From NCBI GenBank assembly GCA_964403185.1, contig CAYOFK010000005.1, positions 1 to 37,617 on the forward strand: 37,617 nt of DNA, written 5' to 3'. Positions within the stretch are counted from its first letter, which is position 1, and each line of letters starts with the position of its first letter. Below, one piece after another: positions 25,623 through 34,286 of this stretch. The notes below the pieces were generated by a model. That model ran no database searches. It worked only from the letters and a program-made list of their open reading frames with translations, and was not told the origin of the DNA. Made by a program: the position numbers and the translations under genes. This DNA is from CAYOFK01 sp964403185 (GTDB taxonomy: Bacteria; Bacteroidota; Bacteroidia; Bacteroidales; VadinHA17).

Positions 25623-26318
25623 TTACTCAACGGTTAATTGTGTCTCTACTCTTGCGATGAACTTTTCAATATCCCTGGCTTCCAGACTTTTTGGATACTG
25701 AGTTTTAATATTTTCATACATTGATAAGGCCTTGTGAAACTCTCCGCGGGCTTCATGAAGCAAACCTGCCTTCATGAAATAGATGGGCGCAATGAACTCG
25801 TTTCTTTTTTGTTTTGCAGCTTTCAGATACATGCTAAGGGCTTCTTTTTCCTGGCCAAGTTCCAGGTAAGCATCTCCCATGGCACCGGTGGCAATATTCT
25901 GTATGGTCTGGTCACCGGAACTGAAATCCTTCAGATATTCAATGGCATTTTCGAACTCACCCAGTTGCAGATAACAGATGCCTGCATAGTAATTGGAAAG
26001 GTTGGCTGATTTGGTTATTCCATACTCATCAATAATGTCCAGGAAACCCAGATTGTTTCCATCGCCATTTAATGCCAGTCTGAAGGAATCTGTTTCAAAA
26101 TATTGTTCCGCAACAAACATTTGTGTTTGAGCCTCCTTTTCAGCCGGACCAACGATATATCTCTTATAAAGGGTGAAACCAACAACGATCACTGTAATTG
26201 CGAGAACAATGATGGTCAGACTCTTTTGATTGTCTTCAATATATTGCTCTGTTCGCGTTAGGGCGCTTTCAAATCCTTCGATCCCTGCTTCAGTTTGGTC
26301 TGTTTTTTTCTTTGCCAT
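25623..26318 (-). CDS. Membrane-anchored TPR protein (YfgM-like)
   Basis: 231-aa protein with a short cytoplasmic N-terminus, one membrane helix (about 34-53, TIIVLAITVIVVGFTLY), and a periplasmic domain of TPR units from about residue 75 to the end (for example YYAGICYLQLGEFENAIEYL, GDAYLELGQEKEALSMYLKA, AGLLHEARGEFHKALSMYEN). This layout is that of YfgM-type ancillary SecYEG/periplasmic chaperone proteins and similar Bacteroidota TPR proteins next to ribH. It is the first gene of a likely two-gene unit with ribH. The function in this lineage is unproven. Confidence 0.82.
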   Translation of the reverse strand: MAKKKTDQTEAGIEGFESALTRTEQYIEDNQKSLTIIVLAITVIVVGFTLYKRYIVGPAEKEAQTQMFVAEQYFETDSFRLALNGDGNNLGFLDIIDEYGITKSANLSNYYAGICYLQLGEFENAIEYLKDFSSGDQTIQNIATGAMGDAYLELGQEKEALSMYLKAAKQKRNEFIAPIYFMKAGLLHEARGEFHKALSMYENIKTQYPKSLEARDIEKFIARVETQLTVE

Positions 26319-26360
26319 GTACCTGGTTTATATTAAACGAACGGTTTTTTTGAATTTCCG

Positions 26361-26368
26361 CAAATTTA
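26361..26368 (-). promoter_or_regulatory. Candidate -7 box for TPR-ribH
   Basis: TAAATTTG on the minus strand matches TAnnTTTG and would start transcription about 36 nt before the TPR protein ATG. No clear -33 TTTG accompanies it. Confidence 0.4.
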
Positions 26369-26532
26369 GGTGTTTGTTTTTGATTTTGAAAAGGATCGAC
26401 TGAAAAACATCAAAATAAGGGGGATTGATGAAATCGAGCACCCAAATCATGCTATCAGGACCGGACGAATACACTTCAAACCCATATTCCGAAAACATAA
26501 CATTTAACCCCGGTCCTCTGAGGTAATTTTCT

Positions 26533-26540
26533 TACTTTTG
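26533..26540 (+). promoter_or_regulatory. Candidate -7 box for recF
   Basis: TACTTTTG matches TAnnTTTG and lies inside the short palindrome cttac-tttt-gtaag (26531-26544). Transcription would begin near 26547, about 18 nt before the recF ATG. A TTTG at the right spacing is missing. Confidence 0.45.
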
Positions 26541-26564
26541 TAAGGAACAGGAAGAAACCAGGGA

Positions 26565-27665
26565 ATGTATCTGAAAATATTATCATTAATCAATTTTAAA
26601 AACTACGAACAGGCTGAATTTCAGTTCTCCGGGAAATTAAATTGTTTCGTTGGAAACAACGGGGTAGGTAAAACAAACCTTCTGGATGCCATACATTACC
26701 TGTCGTTGACAAAAAGTTATTTTAATTCCATTGATACACAGAACATCCGGCATGAGGCCGACCTGTTTATGATACAGGGAAGCTTTGAACATGAGGAGAA
26801 GTCAGATACCATAACCTGCTCGGTACGTCGTAATAAGAAAAAAAAATTCAGTAAAAATAAAAAGGAATACCAACGGCTTGCTGATCATATTGGCTTATTC
26901 CCGGTAGTTATGATTTCTCCGGAAGACAGTGCATTGGTTATGGTTGGAAGTGAACAACGGAGAAAATTCATGGATGCCGTCATTTCGCAATACGACCGTA
27001 AATACCTTGAAGATCTTATAAACTATAACCGGGCATTATTACAGAGAAATCAACTCTTAAAAGCATTTTATAAGGAACATAAATTTGATGCTGCATCCCT
27101 TGCCCTTTGGGATGAACAGCTTGTTCCACCCGGAGAGCGGATCCATGCCAGACGTGTGGAATTTATCCGGAACCTGATTCCGAAGTTCCAGAATTATTAC
27201 GACACAATTTCAGAAAAGAAGGAAATAGTTGGATTGAAATACAGATCGCAGCTTGAAGGAAAAAATTTCAGGGAAGAACTTAAAGCCCATAATGAAAAGG
27301 ACCGCATCCTGCAATATACTACATTTGGCGTTCATAAAGATGATCTGGATCTTTTACTGGAGGATCATCCAATCAGGAAAGTAGGATCACAGGGCCAGCA
27401 AAAAACCTACCTTGTTGCGCTAAAACTTGCCAAATTTGAGTGCATCCGGCAAACCACTGCCAAAAAACCCATTTTATTGCTCGATGATATCTTTGATAAG
27501 TTCGATGCATCCAGGGTTACACAGATCATTAAGATCATTTCGGAAAGGGAGTTCGGACAGATCTTTATCACCGATACAAATCAGGACCGTCTCGATACCA
27601 TTCTTTCAAAAATGGGAACCGATTATAAAATATTTAAGATCAATAATGCCATTTCAGAGTTGTAA
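26565..27665 (+). CDS. recF: DNA replication/repair protein RecF
   Basis: SMC/ABC-type ATPase that helps load RecA at gapped DNA with RecO and RecR. The 366-aa length is standard. Walker A is GNNGVGKTNLL (30-40), the ABC signature is GSQGQQKTYLVALKLA and Walker B is ILLLDDIFDKFD, all in order and intact. It is followed after 23 bp by the DUF721 (DciA-like) gene, as often in Bacteroidota, and is divergent from the TPR-ribH unit across a 246-bp gap. Neither dnaA nor dnaN is adjacent, so this is not the classic origin cluster. Confidence 0.95.
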   Translation: MYLKILSLINFKNYEQAEFQFSGKLNCFVGNNGVGKTNLLDAIHYLSLTKSYFNSIDTQNIRHEADLFMIQGSFEHEEKSDTITCSVRRNKKKKFSKNKKEYQRLADHIGLFPVVMISPEDSALVMVGSEQRRKFMDAVISQYDRKYLEDLINYNRALLQRNQLLKAFYKEHKFDAASLALWDEQLVPPGERIHARRVEFIRNLIPKFQNYYDTISEKKEIVGLKYRSQLEGKNFREELKAHNEKDRILQYTTFGVHKDDLDLLLEDHPIRKVGSQGQQKTYLVALKLAKFECIRQTTAKKPILLLDDIFDKFDASRVTQIIKIISEREFGQIFITDTNQDRLDTILSKMGTDYKIFKINNAISEL

Positions 27666-27688
27666 GATACGGAAAGGCCAGGACAGAT

Positions 27689-27979
27689 ATGAGAAGGAGT
27701 AAAACACACGACCTTAAGACCTTGATTGAAAAATATCTTGAAGAAACCGGCTTAAGAAAAAAGCTCAAGGAGGTGGAACTTATTAATAGCTGGGAAGAAG
27801 TTGTGGGTCCGATGATTGCCAACCGGACCAGGAATATCCGGTTAAAGGACGGAAAACTGATTCTTCATCTTCAATCCTCAGTTGTGAAGAACGAATTATT
27901 ATTACTCAGGGAAACCTTGAGAACTACCTTGAATGAAAGAGCAGGAGAGGAGCTCGTTAAAGAAATCATCCTGAAATAA
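27689..27979 (+). CDS. DUF721 / DciA-like protein
   Basis: 97-aa protein of the DUF721 family, whose DciA members load the replicative helicase DnaB in bacteria lacking DnaC/DnaI. Typical features are LRKKLKEVELINSWEEVVGPMIA, ending with the helix-strand unit KDGKLILHLQSSVVKNELL and the final basic helix (motifs given in part). It lacks a longer N- or C-terminal extension, so it represents the KH-like DciA core. The gene follows recF closely and ends 15 bp before the convergent ndk stop. The helicase-loader role is inferred from the family. Confidence 0.8.
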   Translation: MRRSKTHDLKTLIEKYLEETGLRKKLKEVELINSWEEVVGPMIANRTRNIRLKDGKLILHLQSSVVKNELLLLRETLRTTLNERAGEELVKEIILK

Positions 27980-27994
27980 AATGACTCCTGATTT

Positions 27995-28414
27995 TTAAAA
28001 TCTCTCCAGCTTCGAAAAGAAAAAATCACTTTCAATAACTGCGTTTTCATCGCTGTCTGAACCGTGTACCGCGTTATTCTGAACGGATTCCGCATACTTT
28101 TTCCGTATGGTCCCTTCGGCTGCCTGAGCCGGATCCGTGTTGCCTATTAAACTCCGGAAGTTTTCAACTGCATGTTCTTTTTCAAGAAGGAGAGCCACAA
28201 CAGGTCCTGAGATCATGAACTCCACCAGATCGTTAAAGAACGGCCGTGCTTTATGAACGGCATAAAAGGCCCGGGCTTGTTTCCGGTTCAGCCGGGTATA
28301 TTTCATGGCGCGGATTTGAAATCCGGATTGGGTGATCTGAGTTAGAATCGGTCCGATATAATTGCTGCCAACAGCATCGGGTTTGATCATTGAAAAGGTA
28401 ATGTTGCCTGTCAT
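27995..28414 (-). CDS. ndk: Nucleoside diphosphate kinase
   Basis: Transfers the gamma phosphate of ATP to nucleoside diphosphates through a phosphohistidine. The sequence shows the start FSMIKPDAV (Lys11), the Kpn-loop region, NTDPAQAAEGTIRKKYA (92-108) and the active-site block NAVHGSDS with His117. Length 139 aa is standard. It is transcribed alone, convergent with the DUF721 gene and divergent from nrnA. Confidence 0.96.
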   Translation of the reverse strand: MTGNITFSMIKPDAVGSNYIGPILTQITQSGFQIRAMKYTRLNRKQARAFYAVHKARPFFNDLVEFMISGPVVALLLEKEHAVENFRSLIGNTDPAQAAEGTIRKKYAESVQNNAVHGSDSDENAVIESDFFFSKLERF

Positions 28415-28433
28415 AGTTTGTGTATTGAGGTCT

Positions 28434-28441
28434 CAAATTTA
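28434..28441 (-). promoter_or_regulatory. Candidate -7 box for ndk
   Basis: TAAATTTG on the minus strand matches TAnnTTTG and would give a leader of only about 12 nt before the ndk start at 28414. No well-spaced -33 element is visible. Confidence 0.4.
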
Positions 28442-28490
28442 GGAAATTTTGTCATATAGTTTTAGAAATCAAACCTCCAAAATCATAACT

Positions 28491-28521
28491 CTTCCAGCCC
28501 GACGGCAGGCGGGCCGGAAAG
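28491..28521. repeat. Palindrome in ndk-nrnA gap
   Basis: cttccagcccg pairs imperfectly with gggccggaaag around gacggcagg. The cttccag arm recalls the core element at 9444 and 21062, but the rest differs, so family membership is uncertain. Confidence 0.4.
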
Positions 28522-28596
28522 TTATTACATCAATCCAGCTTTGTAGACGGCCCCAGGTCTCTGATTGCAAATATCCGGCAATCTCCTGCTTTTTCA

Positions 28597-28604
28597 TATC
28601 TTTG
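28597..28604 (+). promoter_or_regulatory. Candidate -7 box for nrnA
   Basis: TATCTTTG matches TAnnTTTG. It lies 23 bp before the nrnA ATG, implying a very short leader. No TTTG at 19-20 bp upstream. Confidence 0.4.
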
Positions 28605-28627
28605 AGCTTTGCTAATGCATACCCTGA

Positions 28628-29659
28628 ATGGCTTATATAGATAAGAAAACTGTAAGATTATTTGAGAACGTCCTGGTAAGGAATCAGAATTTTGTTCTGG
28701 TAACTCATACCAATCCGGATGGGGATGCCATGGGCTCCATGTTGGGACTTTATTTTTACCTTAAATCTATCGGCAAGAATGTTGTTCCAATAGCCCCCAC
28801 ACCTTATGCTGAGTTTCTTCACTGGCTTCCGGGGAATTCTGAAGTTCTGAAATTCAGAAAAGATAAACGACAAATAAAAACTGTTATTTCTGAGGCAGGA
28901 GTTGTTATCTTTCTGGATCTGAATGACCCGGAAAGAACAGGTGGTTTATGGCAGTATCTGGAACAAAATACGGATGCTGTTAAGGTGCTCATTGACCACC
29001 ATCCGGATCCTGTTCACTTCTGTGATCTTGTTATTTCGGATACCAGGCCAGCTGCTACAGCAGAACTCATTTTCGATCTCATTCAAAGCATGGATGCACC
29101 TCAACTGAAAGAAAAGGCTCTTTGTGTATGCCTTTATACGGGGATCATGACAGATACGGGATGTTTCAGTTTCAATTCATCACGACCGGAAACGTTCCGT
29201 ACTGTTGCCAATATACTTGAGTCCGGAATTGACAAGGATCGGATATTTAACCGGATTTATAATACTTTTTCAGACTCCCGCATGAGATTGCTGGGATTCA
29301 GCCTGGATCAGAAAATGAAGGTGTTACCATCACATCGGACCGCCTATATTGCACTTACTGCAGAGGAAATGAAGCGGTATCATTTTCAATTTGGAGATTC
29401 TGAAGGATTTGTCAACCATCCACTGAGCATTAACGGAATCCGGTTTTCCGCTTTATTCCTCGAAAAGAAGAAGCATATCAAGATATCCTTCAGATCCAGA
29501 GGGTCGTTTCCGGCCAATGAATTCTCTGAGAAGCATTTTAATGGCGGTGGGCATTTGAATGCTGCAGGTGGTGAATCCTCAGTATCCATGGAAGAAACAC
29601 TTAAAAAGTTTGAATCCCTTCTTTCGGAATACCACGCTCAACTCTGTTCAGATGACTAA
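28628..29659 (+). CDS. nrnA: DHH-family oligoribonuclease/pAp phosphatase (NrnA)
   Basis: Cytoplasmic DHH/DHHA1 phosphoesterase that degrades nanoRNA and dephosphorylates 3'-phosphoadenosine 5'-phosphate. The 343-aa protein has the metal motif THTNPDGDAMGS (26-37, His27/Asp31/Asp33), FLDLNDPERTG (95-105), the DHH signature LIDHHPDP (121-128), and DHHA1's GGGHLNAAGG near residue 310. It overlaps the next gene by 8 bp (ATGACTAA), so the downstream FKBP protein is probably translationally coupled. Confidence 0.92.
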   Translation: MAYIDKKTVRLFENVLVRNQNFVLVTHTNPDGDAMGSMLGLYFYLKSIGKNVVPIAPTPYAEFLHWLPGNSEVLKFRKDKRQIKTVISEAGVVIFLDLNDPERTGGLWQYLEQNTDAVKVLIDHHPDPVHFCDLVISDTRPAATAELIFDLIQSMDAPQLKEKALCVCLYTGIMTDTGCFSFNSSRPETFRTVANILESGIDKDRIFNRIYNTFSDSRMRLLGFSLDQKMKVLPSHRTAYIALTAEEMKRYHFQFGDSEGFVNHPLSINGIRFSALFLEKKKHIKISFRSRGSFPANEFSEKHFNGGGHLNAAGGESSVSMEETLKKFESLLSEYHAQLCSDD

Positions 29660-30173
29660 ATGTATATTAATATTTATATTGGTCACAGTTCCAGGCTGCT
29701 CCCACCGGCAGAACAGGCCTGCATCAATAAGGAAAATACCGGACGATCAATCCATGATTGAAGTCAACCGTTTCCTGGTTGAGAAAGATGCAGAATTGAT
29801 CCGGGCCTATATCAAACGGCGTAACTGGACCATGGAGAAAGATGAATACGGTTACTGGTTTACGATATTTGATAAGGGTTCGGGTATCCGGCTCCGAAAA
29901 GGAGATGCCGTATTGGTACACTTCAGGGAAAGCCTCTTAGACGGAACCGTATGTTATTCCAGTGAGGAATCAGGACCGGTGGAATTGCAAACCGGACAGG
30001 GAACTGAAATTGACGGACTGGAGGAAGGATTATCGCATCTTAGTGTAGGAGACTCCGCAGGATTTATTTTTCCGCCAGGTTTGGCATACGGTTTGCCGGG
30101 TGATGGTAACAGGATTCCACGCAGAGCAGTCATCGTATATGAATTACGCGTTTTGGAGTTCATTCAAAAATAA
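29652..30173 (+). CDS. FKBP-type peptidyl-prolyl isomerase lipoprotein (GldI-like)
   Basis: 173-aa lipoprotein with a short signal (MTKCILIFILVTVPGC, lipobox Cys16) and an FKBP domain in the C-terminal half (about 85-170: VLVHFRESLLDGT, GLEEGLSHLSVGDSAGFIFP, LAYGLPGDG, YELRVLEF). The start at 29652 is chosen because it gives a lipoprotein signal and overlaps the nrnA stop by 8 bp; the longer frame from 29559 would run 100 bp inside nrnA. FKBP lipoproteins next to a DHH phosphoesterase include GldI of gliding Bacteroidota, but nothing here proves a gliding role. It should help fold extracytoplasmic proteins. Confidence 0.85.
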   Translation: MTKCILIFILVTVPGCSHRQNRPASIRKIPDDQSMIEVNRFLVEKDAELIRAYIKRRNWTMEKDEYGYWFTIFDKGSGIRLRKGDAVLVHFRESLLDGTVCYSSEESGPVELQTGQGTEIDGLEEGLSHLSVGDSAGFIFPPGLAYGLPGDGNRIPRRAVIVYELRVLEFIQK

Positions 30174-30255
30174 ATTAATTTTATATTCCGCAGTGGTATT
30201 CTTTGTGGATGCCATCAATGTTCAGGAAGAATGAGTATACTAAAAGTATCAAATT

Positions 30256-30750
30256 ATGAAATACGGGGCATTTTTTAAATGGATGGTTTTTACATCCCTG
30301 ATCATGGTTGTTAGTTCTTGTTTTAAGGATGATCTTGCATCGGATGAAAAGCAAAAGCTTAAAGAACAGGAGGATTTGAAAGCCTACCTTGAGTACAATA
30401 ATATAACTACTGTACCAACGGAAAGCGGATTGTATTATTTAGAAACAAAAACAGGGACTGGCATCTTTCCTGATTCAGGCGATGTAGCTTCTATTTTATT
30501 TACAACCAGACTTCTTGCCAGTGGATACCTGCTTGAATCAAGGTTGGTCATACCCTTGCCGGTTACACTGGGAAATGGCGAGGTCATTCCTGGACTGGAT
30601 GAAGGCATCCGGTTGATGAAAAAGAATGGCACTGCAACTTTGATCATTCCCTCTCAACTTGCTTATGGTTCTTATGGTTACGGGAGTGTGATCGGACCCT
30701 ACAGGACCTTGATCATGGATGTTAAACTTATAGATCTGGCAACAGACTGA
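30256..30750 (+). CDS. Second FKBP-type peptidyl-prolyl isomerase lipoprotein
   Basis: 164-aa lipoprotein with signal and lipobox Cys22 (VVSSCFKDD), a charged helical linker with DEKQKLKEQEDLKAYLEYNN (about 30-49), and an FKBP domain (about 55-162: TESGLYYLETKTGTG, LGNGEVIPGLDEGIRLMKKN, ATLIIPSQLAYGSYGYG, LIMDVKLIDL). It lies 82 bp after the first FKBP gene in the same direction. It has the Gly-rich flap typical of active enzymes, but several FKBP active-site aromatics differ, so catalytic strength is uncertain. The pair probably acts on outer-membrane or secreted proteins. Confidence 0.87.
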   Translation: MKYGAFFKWMVFTSLIMVVSSCFKDDLASDEKQKLKEQEDLKAYLEYNNITTVPTESGLYYLETKTGTGIFPDSGDVASILFTTRLLASGYLLESRLVIPLPVTLGNGEVIPGLDEGIRLMKKNGTATLIIPSQLAYGSYGYGSVIGPYRTLIMDVKLIDLATD

Positions 30751-30793
30751 TGAGGGGAACCTGAACGATAAGCAGGGTCTGAATTGAGAATGT

Positions 30794-30825
30794 CCTCCAC
30801 CCTGACATTTATAGTCAGGAGGAGG
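30794..30825. terminator. Hairpin between convergent FKBP and BNR genes
   Basis: cctcc (30794-30798) and cctgac (30801-30806) pair with gtcagg (30814-30819) and ggagg (30821-30825), leaving a 7-nt loop. It lies 43 bp past the FKBP stop. There is no strong T-run, so it may be a bidirectional terminator or simply a repeat. Confidence 0.4.
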
Positions 30826-30937
30826 TGCCTGAAACCAGCAACCGGGGCTGTAGGGTTTTTCAGCCTCCATTGTTACTTATTCCGCATAATACCCGCCATG
30901 TCCACCGGCATGGCCCGCGCATGGCAGGCCTGAGTTC

Positions 30938-33900
30938 TTATTCGATAGGTTTGTAATCCTTGAAAGGACTGAGGTTTGCATCTTCCACAGCCTTTCTGAA
31001 TTCCAGCCAGTCTTCAGCGTAGAATTTGTTCACTTTTTCCAGGGTTTCATCCAGTTCCTCATCCACTTGTTTGATAGCCAGTTTTTCAGTGTCATTCAAT
31101 GGTTCAATGGCCATCAATGCCGATCTCAAACCATAGAGTTTCCTGGTGATCATGTCCGGGTTCCTTTGGATTTGCTGTCCACTTTCCTCCTGGATCAAAT
31201 TCTTTGTCATTTCTTTCATGGCTTGTTCAATCTTTTTGGTAGCTTCTCGCAGTGTTTTGGTGTTTTCGTCCTGGTTTTTTGGCATCATTGCTTTAACAGA
31301 TTCAATGGTTTTTTTGCTTTCCGTTATGCGGTCGAATGCATCAGCCAGCAATTCTACCTTCTTCATTACGGGTTCAACAAATGCCTGATTTTGCTTAATA
31401 ACCACAGTTGAAATATTCATTCTTGGATCTGAATGTATATTCAGAAATGTTGAGTCAGAATGCCCTTTATAGCTTATTTTTAATTTGTAAGTCCCTGGCA
31501 GTGCATAGCCCCCGCCTCCGCGTTCTTCGCCGGAACCACTCCCGCTCATCCGGTAGCCGCCAAACCGGCTCCTGCCTCCGGCACCTGGATACCGGTAGCC
31601 CTTTTTATTCATGCTCCAGTAAACCCGGTTCAGGCCTGTCGTGGGAGTGAATGTCAGATTCCTTATCACAGTACCATCTTCATCACTTATCTGTATGGTT
31701 GCCCTTTTGGCGTTGCCACTTCTGGCTCCTTGTTGTGGACTGGATCCACCGGAAAATGACCGGCCACCCATCTGAAATTCCCTGGCAGGCCGCCTGGACC
31801 CGGCGCTGGTTCCTTCTTTGACACTGAAGGTGATCATGGCGCCTGACCTCCTGTTTTCTCCTGAATAAAAAGCACTGCCGGCAGAATAATATCCTGGAGA
31901 ATTTTTCCGGCTTACCATATAAGCTTCTGGCGGATCGTAGATATGAACCTCATCGTTTATGACAGCCCCGGCAGTGGATGCCAGTTCCCTTAATGGACGA
32001 ATGTCATCCATGATCCATATGGAACGGCCAAAACTGCCTATAACCAGGTCGTGTTCCCTTGGGTGTATCACCAGGTCCATCGTTGAGGCACTGGGATAAC
32101 CATTAGTCCAGAGTGTCCAGTTGGTTCCTGCATCAATACTTACGTACAATCCGAACTCTGTTCCCAGGAACATTAGTTTGGGTTCTTCAGGATCCTGTAC
32201 AAATGAAAGAACATATCCGAAAATGGAGGATTCATCCACCATGTTTGTCCAGGTTTTACCATAGTTTGTTGTATGCAGAAGGTATGGTTTGAAATCATTC
32301 CGGCGGTAGTTGTTTATCACTACAAAAGCTTCACCTTCATTAAATGCGGAAGGTTTGATCTGTGGTATCCAGCTGTTGTCCGGCACCAGTTTTGAAAAGT
32401 TTTTTGATACATTTATCCAGTTGGCACCGCCATCCTGCGTCAAATGCAATTGTCCGTCATCGGTTCCAACCCAGATTACGTCCTTTTTCAGGGTTCCTGG
32501 CGATATGGCAAGGATAGTGGTGTGATTCTCAGCACCGGTGACATCAAGTGTCAAACCCCCACTTTCAGCTTGTTTTTGTTTCTCAGGATCATTGGTGGTC
32601 AGATCCGGCGATATAATCTCCCATTTATCACCCCTGTTTTCACTTTTATGAACAAACTGGCTGCCAAAATATATGGTTGTGGGTGTAAAAGGATCGGCAG
32701 CAATAGGCGCATTCCAATGGAATCTCAGCTTTTTTCCATCAGGATGAATGGGACGAATGTTCTTTGAATGCCCTGTTTTAAGATCCACACGTCCAACATA
32801 GCCTTGTTGGGACATGGCATAACAATACCTTGGGTTACCTGGATCCGGCAGTACGTCAAACCCATCGCCCCCCATAAGGCTTTGCCAGTAAGTATTTATA
32901 ATACCGCCGCGTGTCCAGATGTAGCCGGGACCCCTCCAGGATCCGTTATCCTGTAAACCTCCGTAAACATTGTATGGAAGTTCCATATCCACCTGTACAT
33001 GGTAAAACTGACCAACAGGCAGGTTTTCAATATAGCGCCAGGTTTTTCCGTGGTCGCGGGTGATGGCCATACCACCGTCATTTCCGTTGATCATGAACTT
33101 TGGATCTTCCGGATGGATCCACCAGGCATGATGGTCAGGATGGATGTTGAATCCTCTCAGGGAACTGAAGGTCTTTCCGCCATCCTCACTGACACTTACC
33201 CTTGAATATAAAGAATATACACGGTTTTCATTGTTGGGGTCAACATAGATCTCGGAATAATAGAACGGTCTGTTTCCAATTCCCTGCTCTCCTACTTTGG
33301 TCCAGTTATGGCCCCCGTCGTTAGATCTGTAAAGTGCATTCTTCTTTGATTCTATCCAGGCATACACAATGTCGGGCACACTTCTTGAAATGGCGATACC
33401 CATTCTGCCCAGATCGCCCTCCGGCAGTCCGTTCTTATCGGTTAATTTTGTCCAGTTCTCTCCGCCATCATAGGTTAAATAAAGGCCGGAACCGGCTCCG
33501 CCGGATCTGAAAAACCAGGGCCAGCGCTGGTGGTCCCACATGTTTACAAATATCTTATCGGGATTGACAGGATCCATCACCATATCACCAACACCCGTGG
33601 TTTCATTTACATATAATATTTTATTCCAGGTTTTGCCACCATCCGTGGTTTTAAAAACCCCGCGTTCAGGATGTGGTCCCCATGGAGATCCAATGGCCCC
33701 AACATAAACCACATCACTGTTGGTCGGATCGATGACGATCCTGTGAATGTGCCGTGTAGCTTCAAGCCCCATAAGTTTCCAGGTCCGGCCGCCATCAATG
33801 GTTTTGTAAAGTCCATAACCACTGGAAATACTGTTCCTTGGATTTCCTTCACCGGTACCTGCCCATACCACATCAGGATTGCTCTGATCGATGGTCACAG

Positions 33901-34177
33901 AGCCCAGGTTTATGACCCGTTCCTTATCAAAAACCGGAGTCCATGTGATGCCGCCACTTTGCGTTTTCCAAAGTCCGCCCGAAGCTGTGGCAACATACAT
34001 TACGTTCGGATCACTGAGTACCACATCAATATCGGTAACCCGGCCGCTCATACCGGCCGGGCCAATACTTCTGGGTTTGAGAACTTCAAGTTTCGTAAGA
34101 TCAACCTTTTGTCCCGGGAGGGAAAGGGTGAACAAAAAAACTGATAAAATGCTGAGAAAGATTCGGGATTTTTTCAT
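30938..34177 (-). CDS. Secreted BNR/sortilin-like beta-propeller protein
   Basis: 1079-aa secreted protein with a signal peptide (about 1-22, ending PGQ). About ten Asp-box motifs of the S/T-x-D-x-G-x-T-W type are spread over residues 50-750 (for example YKTIDGGRTW, FKTTDGGKTW, YRSNDGGHNW, LTQDGGANW, YVSIDAGTNW), the pattern of sortilin/VPS10 or BNR-repeat double propellers. A Gly/Arg/Ser-rich region (about 800-920) leads to a charged helical C-terminus. This protein type is widespread in Bacteroidota and usually annotated as a glycosyl hydrolase or WD40/YVTN-like protein. No catalytic residues are recognised, so a binding or scaffold role is equally possible. It is transcribed alone, and the repeat-rich polysaccharide locus is not adjacent. 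Confidence 0.85.
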   Translation of the reverse strand: MKKSRIFLSILSVFLFTLSLPGQKVDLTKLEVLKPRSIGPAGMSGRVTDIDVVLSDPNVMYVATASGGLWKTQSGGITWTPVFDKERVINLGSVTIDQSNPDVVWAGTGEGNPRNSISSGYGLYKTIDGGRTWKLMGLEATRHIHRIVIDPTNSDVVYVGAIGSPWGPHPERGVFKTTDGGKTWNKILYVNETTGVGDMVMDPVNPDKIFVNMWDHQRWPWFFRSGGAGSGLYLTYDGGENWTKLTDKNGLPEGDLGRMGIAISRSVPDIVYAWIESKKNALYRSNDGGHNWTKVGEQGIGNRPFYYSEIYVDPNNENRVYSLYSRVSVSEDGGKTFSSLRGFNIHPDHHAWWIHPEDPKFMINGNDGGMAITRDHGKTWRYIENLPVGQFYHVQVDMELPYNVYGGLQDNGSWRGPGYIWTRGGIINTYWQSLMGGDGFDVLPDPGNPRYCYAMSQQGYVGRVDLKTGHSKNIRPIHPDGKKLRFHWNAPIAADPFTPTTIYFGSQFVHKSENRGDKWEIISPDLTTNDPEKQKQAESGGLTLDVTGAENHTTILAISPGTLKKDVIWVGTDDGQLHLTQDGGANWINVSKNFSKLVPDNSWIPQIKPSAFNEGEAFVVINNYRRNDFKPYLLHTTNYGKTWTNMVDESSIFGYVLSFVQDPEEPKLMFLGTEFGLYVSIDAGTNWTLWTNGYPSASTMDLVIHPREHDLVIGSFGRSIWIMDDIRPLRELASTAGAVINDEVHIYDPPEAYMVSRKNSPGYYSAGSAFYSGENRRSGAMITFSVKEGTSAGSRRPAREFQMGGRSFSGGSSPQQGARSGNAKRATIQISDEDGTVIRNLTFTPTTGLNRVYWSMNKKGYRYPGAGGRSRFGGYRMSGSGSGEERGGGGYALPGTYKLKISYKGHSDSTFLNIHSDPRMNISTVVIKQNQAFVEPVMKKVELLADAFDRITESKKTIESVKAMMPKNQDENTKTLREATKKIEQAMKEMTKNLIQEESGQQIQRNPDMITRKLYGLRSALMAIEPLNDTEKLAIKQVDEELDETLEKVNKFYAEDWLEFRKAVEDANLSPFKDYKPIE

Positions 34178-34286
34178 GAATGGAAAATTTTAAGGTTAGG
34201 TTACTATCGATATGCATGGAAAATTCTATATGAAAGAGTCGAAATTTCAATCTGAATAAAATCATTAGACCTTAAAACGTGATCAT

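Noticed and set aside
25615..26564. FMN riboswitch for ribH
   Set aside because: ribH follows the TPR gene after 8 bp and neither the leader of that gene nor the short spacer shows an FMN-aptamer-like pattern.
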